This document shows, in pieces, positions 33,531 to 43,477 of a stretch of DNA of 64,000 bases; the stretch's first letter is position 1, and every line of letters begins with the position of its first letter. The translations under genes and the position numbers were made by a program. Source of the DNA: Cladorhizidae sp. MBARI D1340-BT2 (Eukaryota; Porifera; Demospongiae; Poecilosclerida; Cladorhizidae); NCBI GenBank assembly GCA_028752905.1, contig JAQNBH010000006.1, positions 27,446,448 through 27,510,447 of the forward strand. Reading direction: 5' to 3'. The notes below the pieces were generated by a model. That model saw nothing but the letters and a program-made list of their open reading frames with translations, was not told where the DNA came from and ran no database searches.

Positions 33531-36431
33531 GCCCATTTTGACAAGAATGAGTGATTTCAGACAGTTCTTCCTCAAAACGCTCAAAAAAGTCCCAAATGGG
33601 AGTTTCTTTCATTAAAGGGGAGATTTCTCATCAAAAGATTTTTTCTGTCGTTTAAAGAATAGAAACAGTTCCATAATGTTGAAATGAATTTAATGTGCCC
33701 CTTTTTACACTTGAGACCGTTTTTCTTCAAAACGCTCAAAAACGTCCCTATTGGAGCATAATAATAGTAGAAACAGTTCAATAAATGTTGAAAAGGAAGC
33801 TAATGTTCCCATTTTGACAAGAAAGCAATTTCAGACAGTTTTTACTAAAAACGCTCAAAAACGTCCCAATTAGAAGTGTTTCGGTTAAAAATGGAAGATT
33901 TCTCACCAAAGGACGTTTTCGGTCGTTTAAAGAGTTAAAACAGTTCTATAATTATGAAAAGGAAGCTAATGTGCCCATTTTCACAAAAATTAGCGATTTC
34001 AGACAGTTTTTCCTTAAAAACATCCCAAATCGGTTAAAAATGGAAGATTTCTCCCAAAATACGTTTTCTGTCATTTAAAGAGTAGAACAGTTCCATAATG
34101 TTGAAGATGAAGCTATTGTGCCATTTTGATAAGATAGAGCGATTTCAGACAGTTTTTCCTCAAAACGCTCTAAAACGTCCCAACTGGAGCCAAATGAGCT
34201 TCTTTCGTTACAAACGTAAGATTTCTCAACAAAAGATATTTTCTGTCGTTTAAAGAGTAGAAAGAGTTCTACAATGTTGAAAAGGAAGGTAATGTGCCCA
34301 TTTTTAAAAGAATGACAGATTTCTGACGGCTTTTCCTCAAAACACAAAATTGACGCTTCTTTCGGTTAGAAAGGCGAGATTTCGCACCAAAAGATGTTTT
34401 CTGTCAATTAAAGAGTGCAAACAGTCCCATAACGTTGAAAAGGGAGCTAATGTGACCATTTCGAAGAGAATGAGACATTTTTTTCTCGAAACCCTCCAAA
34501 AACGTCCCAATATGAGCTTCTTTTGGTTAAAAAGGCGAGATTTCTCACCAAAAGATGGTTTCTGAGTAGAAAGAGTAGAAACAGTTCCATAATGTTGAAG
34601 TGGAAGCTATTCTTGAAGAGATTGACTGATTTCAGACAGTTTTCCTCAAAACGCTCAAAAACATGCCAATTGGAGCAGAATATAGGTTAAAAAGTGAACA
34701 TTTGTCACCAAAAGACGTTTTCTGTCGTTTAAAGAGTAGAAACGGTTCTATAATGTTGAAAAGGAAGCTACTGTGCCCATTTGGACAAGATTGAGCGAAT
34801 CCAGACAGATTTTCCTGAAAACCCTCATCAAAGTCCCAAATGGAGTAAAATAAAGCTGATTGTTAAAAAGTGGAGATTTCTCACCAAAAGAAATTTTCTG
34901 CCGTTTAAAGTGTAGAAACAGTTCTATAATGTTCAAATGGAATCTAATTGCCTATCTATCTATCTATCTCTCTCTCTCACTCTCTCTCTCTCTCTCTCTC
35001 TCTCTGGTGCCCATTTTGACAAGAATGAGTGATTTCAGACAGTTCTTCCTCAAAACGCTCAAAAAAGTCCCAAATGGGAGTTTCTTTCATTAATGGGGAG
35101 ATTTCTCATCAAAAGATTTTTTCTTTCGTTTAAAGAATAGAAACAGTTCCATAATGTTGAAAGGAATTTAATGTGCCCCTTTTTACACTTGAGACAGTTT
35201 TTCTTCAAAACGCTCAAAAACGTCCCTATTGGAGCAAAATAATAGTAGAAACAGTTCAATAAATGTTGAAAAGGAAGCTAATGTTCCCATTTTGACAAGA
35301 AAGCAATTTCAGACAGTTTTTACTAAAAACGCTCAAAAACGTCCCAATTAGAACGTTTCGGTTAAAAATGGAAGATTTCTCACCAAAGGACGTTTTCGGT
35401 CGTTTAAAGAGTTAAAACAGTTCTATAATTATGAAAAGGAAGCTAATGTGCCCATTTTCACAAAAATTAGCGATTTCAGACAGTTTTTCCTTAAAAACAT
35501 CCCAAATCGGTTAAAAATGGAAGATTTCTCCCAAAATACGTTTTCTGTCATTTAAAGAGTAGAACAGTTCCATAATGTTGAAGATGAAGCTATTGTGCCA
35601 TTTTGATAAGATAGAGCGATTTCAGACAGTTTTTCCTCAAAACGCTCTAAAACGTCCCAACTGGAGCCAAATGAGCTTCTTTCGTTACAAACGTAAGATT
35701 TCTCAACAAAAGATATTTTCTGTCGTTTAAAGAGTAGAAAGAGTTCTATAATGTTGAAAAGGAAGGTAATGTGCCCATTTTTAAAAGAATGACAGATTTC
35801 TGACGGCTTTTCCTCAAAACACAAAATTGACGCTTCTTTCGGTTAGAAAGGCGAGATTTCGCACCAAAAGATGTTTTCTGTCAATTAAAGAGTGCAAACA
35901 GTCCCATAACGTTGAAAAGGGAGCTAATGTGACCATTTCGAAGAGAATGAGACAGTTTTTTCTCGAAACCCTCCAAAAACGTCCCAATATGAGCTTCTTT
36001 TGGTTAAAAAGGCGAGATTTCTCACCAAAAGATGGTTTCTGAGTAGAAAGAGTAGAAACAGTTCCATAATGTTGAAGTGGAAGCTATTCTTGAAGAGATT
36101 GACTGATTTCAGACAGTTTTCCTCAAAACGCTCAAAAACATGCCAATTGGAGCAGAATATAGGTTAAAAAGTGAACATTTGTCACCAAAAGACGTTTTCT
36201 GTCGTTTAAAGAGTAGAAACGGTTCTATAATGTTGAAAAGGAAGCTACTGTGCCCATTTGGACAAGATTGAGCGAATCCAGACAGATTTTCCTGAAAACC
36301 CTCATCAAAGTCCCAAATGGAGTAAAATAAAGCTGATTGTTAAAAAGTGGAGATTTCTCACCAAAAGAAATTTTCTGCCGTTTAAAGTGTAGAAACAGTT
36401 CTATAATGTTCAAATGGAATCTAATTGCCTA

Positions 36432-36485
<54 letters not shown>

Positions 36486-37909
36486 GCCCATTTTGACAAG
36501 AATGAGTGATTTCAGACAGTTCTTCCTCAAAACGCTCAAAAAAGTCCCAAATGGGAGTTTCTTTCATTAAAGGGGAGATTTCTCATCAAAAGATTTTTTC
36601 TGTCGTTTAAAGAATAGAAACAGTTCCATAATGTTGAAATGAATTTAATGTGCCCCTTTTTACACTTGAGACCGTTTTTCTTCAAAACGCTCAAAAACGT
36701 CCCTATTGGAGCATAATAATAGTAGAAACAGTTCAATAAATGTTGAAAAGGAAGCTAATGTTCCCATTTTGACAAGAAAGCAATTTCAGACAGTTTTTAC
36801 TAAAAACGCTCAAAAACGTCCCAATTAGAAGTGTTTCGGTTAAAAATGGAAGATTTCTCACCAAAGGACGTTTTCGGTCGTTTAAAGAGTTAAAACAGTT
36901 CTATAATTATGAAAAGGGAGCTAATGTGCCCATTTTCACAAAAATTAGCGATTTCAGACAGTTTTTCCTTAAAAACATCCCAAATCGGTTAAAAATGGAA
37001 GATTTCTCCCAAAATACGTTTTCTGTCATTTAAAGAGTAGAACAGTTCCATAATGTTGAAGATGAAGCTATTGTGCCATTTTGATAAGATAGAGCGATTT
37101 CAGACAGTTTTTCCTCAAAACGCTCTAAAACGTCCCAACTGGAGCCAAATGAGCTTCTTTCGTTACAAACGTAAGATTTCTCAACAAAAGATATTTTCTG
37201 TCGTTTAAAGAGTAGAAAGAGTTCTATAATGTTGAAAAGGAAGGTAATGTGCCCATTTTTAAAAGAATGACAGATTTCTGACGGCTTTTCCTCAAAACAC
37301 AAAATTGACGCTTCTTTCGGTTAGAAAGGCGAGATTTCGCACCAAAAGATGTTTTCTGTCAATTAAAGAGTGCAAACAGTCCCATAACGTTGAAAAGGGA
37401 GCTAATGTGACCATTTCGAAGAGAATGAGACAGTTTTTTCTCGAAACCCTCCAAAAACGTCCCAATATGAGCTTCTTTTGGTTAAAAAGGCGAGATTTCT
37501 CACCAAAAGATGGTTTCTGAGTAGAAAGAGTAGAAACAGTTCCATAATGTTGAAGTGGAAGCTATTCTTGAAGAGATTGACTGATTTCAGACAGTTTTCC
37601 TCAAAACGCTCAAAAACATGCCAATTGGAGCAGAATATAGGTTAAAAAGTGAACATTTGTCACCAAAAGACGTTTTCTGTCGTTTAAAGAGTAGAAACGG
37701 TTCTATAATGTTGAAAAGGAAGCTACTGTGCCCATTTGGACAAGATTGAGCGAATCCAGACAGATTTTCCTGAAAACCCTCATCAAAGTCCCAAATGGAG
37801 TAAAATAAAGCTGATTGTTAAAAAGTGGAGATTTCTCACCAAAAGAAATTTTCTGCCGTTTAAAGTGTAGAAACAGTTCTATAATGTTCAAATGGAATCT
37901 AATTGCCTA

Positions 37910-37963
<54 letters not shown>

Positions 37964-38690
37964 GCCCATTTTGACAAGAATGAGTGATTTCAGACAGTTC
38001 TTCCTCAAAACGCTCAAAAAAGTCCCAAATGGGAGTTTCTTTCATTAAAGGGGAGATTTCTCATCAAAAGATTTTTTCTGTCGTTTAAAGAATAGAAACA
38101 GTTCCATAATGTTGAAATGAATTTAATGTGCCCCTTTTTACACTTGAGACCGTTTTTCTTCAAAACGCTCAAAAACGTCCCTATTGGAGCATAATAATAG
38201 TAGAAACAGTTCAATAAATGTTGAAAAGGAAGCTAATGTTCCCATTTTGACAAGAAAGCAATTTCAGACAGTTTTTACTAAAAACGCTCAAAAACGTCCC
38301 AATTAGAAGTGTTTCGGTTAAAAATGGAAGATTTCTCACCAAAGGACGTTTTCGGTCGTTTAAAGAGTTAAAACAGTTCTATAATTATGAAAAGGGAGCT
38401 AATGTGCCCATTTTCACAAAAATGAGCGATTTCAGACAGTTTTTCCTTAAAAACATCCCAAATCGGTTAAAATTGAAGATTTCTCCTAAAATACGTTTTC
38501 TGTCATTTAAAGGGTAGAACAGTTCCATAATGTTGAAGATGAAGCTATTGTGCCATTTTGATAAGAGAGCGATTTCAGACCGTTTTTACTCAAAATGCTC
38601 TAAAACGTCCCAACTGAAGCCAAATGAGCTTCTTTCGTTACAAACGTAAGATTTCTCAACACAAGATATTTTCTGTCGTTTAAGGGAGGC
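30480..38690 (+). repeat. Higher-order satellite repeat, about 1.478 kb x 5.5
   Basis: Marker segments recur at 31114, 32591, 34075, 35552 and 37030, with steps of 1477, 1484, 1477 and 1478 bp. Each unit contains nine diverged monomers (about 110-180 bp) and exactly one microsatellite tract. Units are nearly identical to each other, whereas monomers inside a unit differ widely. This is the signature of higher-order amplification by unequal exchange, as in primate alpha satellite. Confidence 0.95.
30518..30566. repeat. CTAT/CT microsatellite inside satellite unit 1
   Basis: A (ctat)n run followed by (ct)n before ggtgcccattttgac. Counterparts lie at about 31991-32044, 33470-33528, 34952-35004, 36429-36481 and 37908-37961. 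The ctat part is long in the first copy, shorter in the second and fourth, nearly absent in the third, and short in the last two. Confidence 0.93.
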
Positions 38691-38918
38691 TTTTACCATT
38701 TCTGGGGTGGTCGACACAACTTGTCATAACTTTTTTGTTTCTTTCTCAATGCAGGTGAAATTTTATCAAGATACAGTGTATTGAATGTGCTTTCTTTTGA
38801 TATGCTCAGATTTTGAATATCTACTACCTAGGTGAAGTTATGGATCCCAACTCAGTATCAGGGGCAAATATTCTAACTCATGGCCACTTAGTCCTAACCA
38901 CTTCCCACTAAGGAAGTC

Positions 38919-40785
38919 CAGGGGTGGGCAAACTTTTCAGTTCAAGGGCCACATTCAGAAATTTCAAAAATTTAAAGGGCGGCATAGTATATTTAGTTAA
39001 AATGAAATAAAAAAGGTTTTAATGAAAAAAATAGCAATTTTTTTTATATTAATATTTTAAAGTAGAAACTTCACATGAATCACATTTATTTGAAAAACAA
39101 AGTAACTCAATAAGTAACAGAACAATGTCAATGAGAATGATGCATCTGACTGCAGTCGTTTACCAGTTTGTTAAAAACAGGTGTTAAGTTGGTTGTGCTG
39201 ATCCTTAACACTGACTGAAGATTTGAATCTGTGAGAATAGATCTGTTCTTTGACTTGTTAACTTTCATTATAGAGAAAGTCTGCTCACAAATGTAAGTCG
39301 ATGCAAACTCAAACATCTTTCTTGCAAATTTTTTCAGTTTTTGAAATTTTTCAGAGTTCAGAGATGCATAAATCTCGACCAGTGTTTTACTTTCAAACAT
39401 CCTCTTTAAAGAGTTGTCAGCTTGTAAATCAATCAGTTCCATCTGCAGTTCTTCAGTAGCTGTTTCAATTTCACAGGTAAAAGGTGAGCTGAGCAAATCG
39501 AACTGTCCTTCAATTGCCTTGAAATCAGCAAATCTGATAAATTACTCTTTTAAAGCCATCAACTGGGAACAGTACTTGTCTGATAATGCTTGTGTAACCG
39601 CTCGTGTTTTCAACAGAGGAAAATGAACAAAGTTTTGCTTATTCAGCTGCTTGGCTAAAAGTTTAAGTTTCGATTGAAAGACTTTCACTTCCAGGTATAA
39701 TTCATGAGCAAATAAACCTTTGCCTTGTAGTTTTGTGTTTAGCTCATTCAGCTTTTGCATTATGTCCACAGCAAATGCAAAATCACAAATCCATTCGTCA
39801 CTCTCCATTTCCTTTGGAAAGTCACGAGATTTCTTTCATAGTAAGAAACATGACAACCTCTGCTTTGAGGTCCCACACCCTCTTTAGTACCTTTCCCATG
39901 CTTAACCAGCGGACATTTGTGTGGTACAGCATATCAGTAAAATCTGCCTCGTTGTCTTCCAAAAAACTTCGAAATTGCCTGTGTTTCAGTCCCCGCGCTC
40001 TTATTGAATTCACTGCATGCACCACTGGATCCATAACATGTTTAAGTTTTAAAGAAGACTTACAGAGGTTTTCTTGATGTATAATACAATGAAAAGACAA
40101 CGCAATGTGCAGTGGAAAATCTTTGATTTTAGCATTCATCAACTTCACAAAACCAGAATGTTTACCTATGAGTGAAGGAGCACCTTCAGTTGTAATACTT
40201 GCTAGTTTATACAGGCTTAATCCAGACCTGATTAGACTGTTAATGACACTGTTGTACATATCTTTTCCAGTAACTGTGTCTTTGAGTGACTCCATAGATA
40301 ACAATTCCTCTGTAATCTCAAAGTTTTTGCCAATTCCTCTGATGTAAATGAGTAACTGAGCAGTATCCTGAATATCAGTACTCTCATCTAAAGCAATAGA
40401 AAACCACTGAAAACTATCACTGGCTGTTAACAGCTGTTCTTGAATATTCACTGCAATTGCATCTATGCGACGAACAATTGTTCTTCGTGACAGAGATATA
40501 GCTTCTACTTTTGACTTAACTTCAGGACACACAACACTAACAGCATCAACCATGCAATCTTTAATAAATTCTGCTTCTGCAAATGACTTGTTTTGTTTTG
40601 CAATTTTATTGGCCAATATAAAACTTGCCTTTGTCGCATTACTTTGTGAAGAAAATGTTTTCTTAAACACTGTTTGCTGTTGCTTCAAACTTTTTTCCAG
40701 ATCAGTTGCTTTCTTTTGCAGTTCTTGTTTTGATAAATTTTGTCCAAAGCTAGCGTGCTTTGTTTGAAAGTGCCGTTTCAAACGT
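38919..40785 (-). mobile_element. hAT (Charlie-like) transposon, 5'-truncated, inside the satellite
   Basis: The left edge on the plus strand begins CAGGGGTGGGCAAACTTTTC, the classic hAT-Charlie terminal sequence (3' end of this minus-strand element). The other end is lost: the coding sequence stops within the BED zinc finger at about 40781, and satellite sequence (ggttaaagagtagaaacag) resumes directly. 38691-38918 is non-satellite sequence of unknown origin next to the terminal repeat. Without the second end, no target duplication can be tested. Confidence 0.8.
39128..40781 (-). pseudogene. hAT transposase (ZBED/GTF2IRD2-like), nearly full length
   Basis: Reading on the minus strand, the end of a BED zinc finger (KRHFQTKHASF) is followed by LSRRTIVRRIDAIAVNI, FQWFSIALDESTDIQDTAQL, SITTEGAPSLIGKHSGFV, HCIIHQENLC and YHTNVRWLSMGKVL. 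These are the hallmark blocks of the GTF2IRD2/ZBED9-type hAT transposases. A frameshift with stop near 39810-39822 separates it from MESDEWICDFAFAVDIM, and another near 39500 separates it from the C-terminal dimerisation domain (MFEFASTYICEQTFSIM then VNKSKNRSILTDSNLQSVL). Only about two frame breaks and a missing BED start disable it, so it is relatively young. Confidence 0.88.
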
Positions 40786-41752
40786 TTACTGTCGGTTAAA
40801 GAGTAGAAACAGTTCTATAATGTTGAAAAGGAAGCTAATATGCCCATTTTGAGAAGAATGAGCGATTTCAGACAGTCCCAAATTGAGTAAAATAGAGCTT
40901 TTTTCTGTTAAAGATTTATATTCACCAAAAGATGTTTTCCGTCATTTAAAGAATAGAAACAGTTCTTTAATGTTGAAAAGGAAGCTAATGTCCCAATTTT
41001 GATGAGAATGAGCGATTTCAGACATTATTTTCTCAAAACCCTAAAAAGAAAACAAATTAGCCTGATTTTGCCCAAATCGAGCTCCTTTCAGTTAAAAAGT
41101 GATTTCTCACCAAAAGATGTTTTCTTTAAAGAGTAGAAACTGTTCCGTAATGTTGAAGAGGAAGCTAATGTGCCATTTTGCAGTGAATGATTTCACACAA
41201 TTTTTCCTAAAAATGCTCTAAGGTCCCAACTGGGAGCTTCTTTTGGTTAAAAAAATTAAGGTACTCACTAAAAGAATAGAAACAGTTCTATAATGTTGAA
41301 AAGGAAGCTAATGTGCCCAGAATGGTCTCAAACATTCAAAAAAAAGGATTGGAGCTTCTTTAGGTTAAAAAGTTGTGATTTCTCACCAAAAGATGTTTTC
41401 TGTAATTTAGTGTAGAAACAGTTCGATGATGCTGAAGTGGAAACTTAGTGCCATTTTGACAAGATTAAGCGACTTCAGACAGTTTTTCCTCAAAACGCTC
41501 TAAAACGTCCAAATTGACCAAAATTACCGTTAAAAATGTGTTTTCTCACTAAAAGAAATTTACTATGATTCCAATGTTGAAAAGGAAGCCATTTTGACAA
41601 GATTTACATATTTCAGACAGTTTTTTCTCAAAACGCTCAAAAACGTCCAAATTTGAGCAAAATAGAGGGGGGGATTTGTCACCAAAAGAAATTTTCTGAT
41701 GTTTAACGATTAGAAACAGTTCTATAATGTTGAAATGGAAGTTAATTGTGTA

Positions 41753-42870
41753 GGAGCTTGCAAAAACAGCAGGATCACCCATTAAGATTGCTTCGAGCAC
41801 CGTGGTTGTGATCAGCGATTGTCACTAAACCTTTTTCTTGTCCAACAAGGCTTGTTAATAGCAACTTCCCTCTCAATAGAAAATAACCTTCAAAATAAAT
41901 AACCTGTAGATGAAATGAAATAAACATTAGCTATTAGAAAATTCATAGAAATTGTCCTAGCCAACTTTCCTTTAGGTAAGTTTGGGTCTTTTCATATAAC
42001 ATCCTCTCTATAAATGCTTGCCAATTTCTTAAAGCCTGTTAAGACCATTTAAAATAAGTTCTTATAACATACTTTGACTAATAGGCAGCTGTGCATACTC
42101 CACCCCCTAATGCTGCAGTGATATCTCTTGTTGTTCTAACAGTTGCTGGTACAGGGAAGCCACCATATTTAAAAGCTTCTTGGCCCCTCCCACCCACATG
42201 CGACTATCCAATGCTGAACATTCTATTAAATAGCAGCTTTGTGGGCCAAACTTCCAGTTAAGTCTGTTAAAAATATTTTAGATTCCTTAAACTCAGGTCA
42301 TTAAGCCTCTCATTGTTTAGGTTGACTAAAGTTGTTAATTAAATGTCCATCTTATCCTTAAGAAAAACAACATTATTCGGCATCATTATGGTATCTTGTT
42401 CTGAAATTATGGTCTGGAAGTGTTTCAAATAAATAGCAATTTATGACATGTTAACAAGTGTCAACATCATAATGCGTTTCGACAGAACATTGAGCAAGAA
42501 TATTAATAGCATAACCATGGCTGCAATTGTCTGTAGCTGTTCACTGTTTCCTAAAGAGTATTTTGATGCTCCAATGCAAGCCACTTGTATCATTTCCCCC
42601 AGTGATCTAGCAGCACAGGTCTCCTGCATGGCCTCTAAGGTACCAAAACACTGTCTATGTACCCTATAATGAGACGCCTAAATCTTAACGGATACCAACT
42701 TTGCAATTGTCACAAGAATTGTTCTCTGGCTATCAATTGTTGATGTTAACATAGTTTTGTAGATAAATATACTTCGCAAAGAATGTATGAGAGATCATCA
42801 CTAGCATGTTGTAATCTCAGGAGCCTTGCTCCTGCATTTAACATGGTTTGGGAGTGTGGATACTTCTTAT
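41753..42870 (+). repeat. Dispersed repeat R1, copy 2 (right flank of satellite)
   Basis: Similar in the same orientation to 20420-21560, from about gatcagcgattg at its left end to atctcaggagcc at its right end. It starts exactly where the satellite stops. Non-coding. Confidence 0.72.
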
Positions 42871-43241
42871 TGTGCTATCGAGAGGATAAAACTCATTCTT
42901 CAACAGGCTCGCAAGAGTAATTCCTCCTTAAACAACTGTAAAAATTTATTATGCTAAGTATTTCTTAAATTTTTCTGCGAGTGTGATATTTTCAAATGTG
43001 TTTAGTGGCCCATATTTGCAGATAAGTGGCTGTATTTCATGTATATTGAGGTGAGAAGTGAAGCTCTAAACAGACAGGATTTATGGCATGAAGCTCGCTT
43101 ATCACAAGAAATAAAGAACAGAACCAAACAGACATCGGTTATTGGCAAACATAACAATGACCTCTAATAGCAACAGAGTCCATGCTTTCTATAGTGGTAA
43201 GGTGAAGATTTCTTGCATTTGGTACGTCAGAAAAGAACTAG
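42871..43241. other. No gene recognised
   Basis: AT-rich spacer up to the TTAA target of the piggyBac element. Confidence 0.45.
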
Positions 43242-43262
43242 TTAACCGATTAAACGCCGTAA

Positions 43263-43276
43263 GCGCCATATGGCGC
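43263..43276. other. 14-bp perfect palindrome next to the left inverted repeat
   Basis: GCGCCATATGGCGC starts 2 bp inside the left terminal repeat. It is GC-rich in AT-rich surroundings. No equivalent was seen at the right end. It might be a transposase or host-factor site. Confidence 0.6.
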
Positions 43277-43305
43277 GAGACCTTACATCCTTCGCCACAC
43301 AAAAA

Positions 43306-43313
43306 TATATAAA
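43306..43313 (+). promoter_or_regulatory. Putative TATA box of the piggyBac transposase
   Basis: Tatataaa lies 60 bp inside the element and about 165 bp before the start codon. Position and sequence fit a core promoter; no other support. Confidence 0.5.
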
Positions 43314-43477
43314 ATGAACCGTTATGAGCTAACAGTTCCGGTTGGGTTCTGCACATGCCTAGTAGACTAGAGAACGTCACAAAAATTATTATTTCCGGTT
43401 GATGCATTGTGCAACAAAAATCCTGCGGTTGAACGCCATTTTTGTTGGTCGAGCTTTTTTTTTTTAACTGCTCAAAG

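Larger units (their letters stand above)
30131..41752 (+). repeat. Satellite DNA array, about 179-bp monomer (interrupted)
   Basis: The consensus monomer of about 179 bp contains cccattttgacaagaatg, agcgatttcagacagttttt, cctcaaaacgctcaaaaacg, gagatttctcaccaaaagac, gttttctgtcgtttaaagag and aacagttccataatgttgaa. Monomers are strongly diverged from each other. The central part (about 30480-38690) is organised in higher-order repeats; the left margin (30131-30480) and right margin (38400-38690, 40790-41752) hold degenerate monomers. Many short open frames occur at the higher-order period and are not genes. A hAT element and 230 bp of other sequence interrupt the array at 38691-40785. Confidence 0.95.

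Noticed and set aside
30172..38214. Dozens of 60-90-codon frames repeated every 1.48 kb
   Set aside because: They are readings of the satellite; different monomers break the frames and no domain is present.
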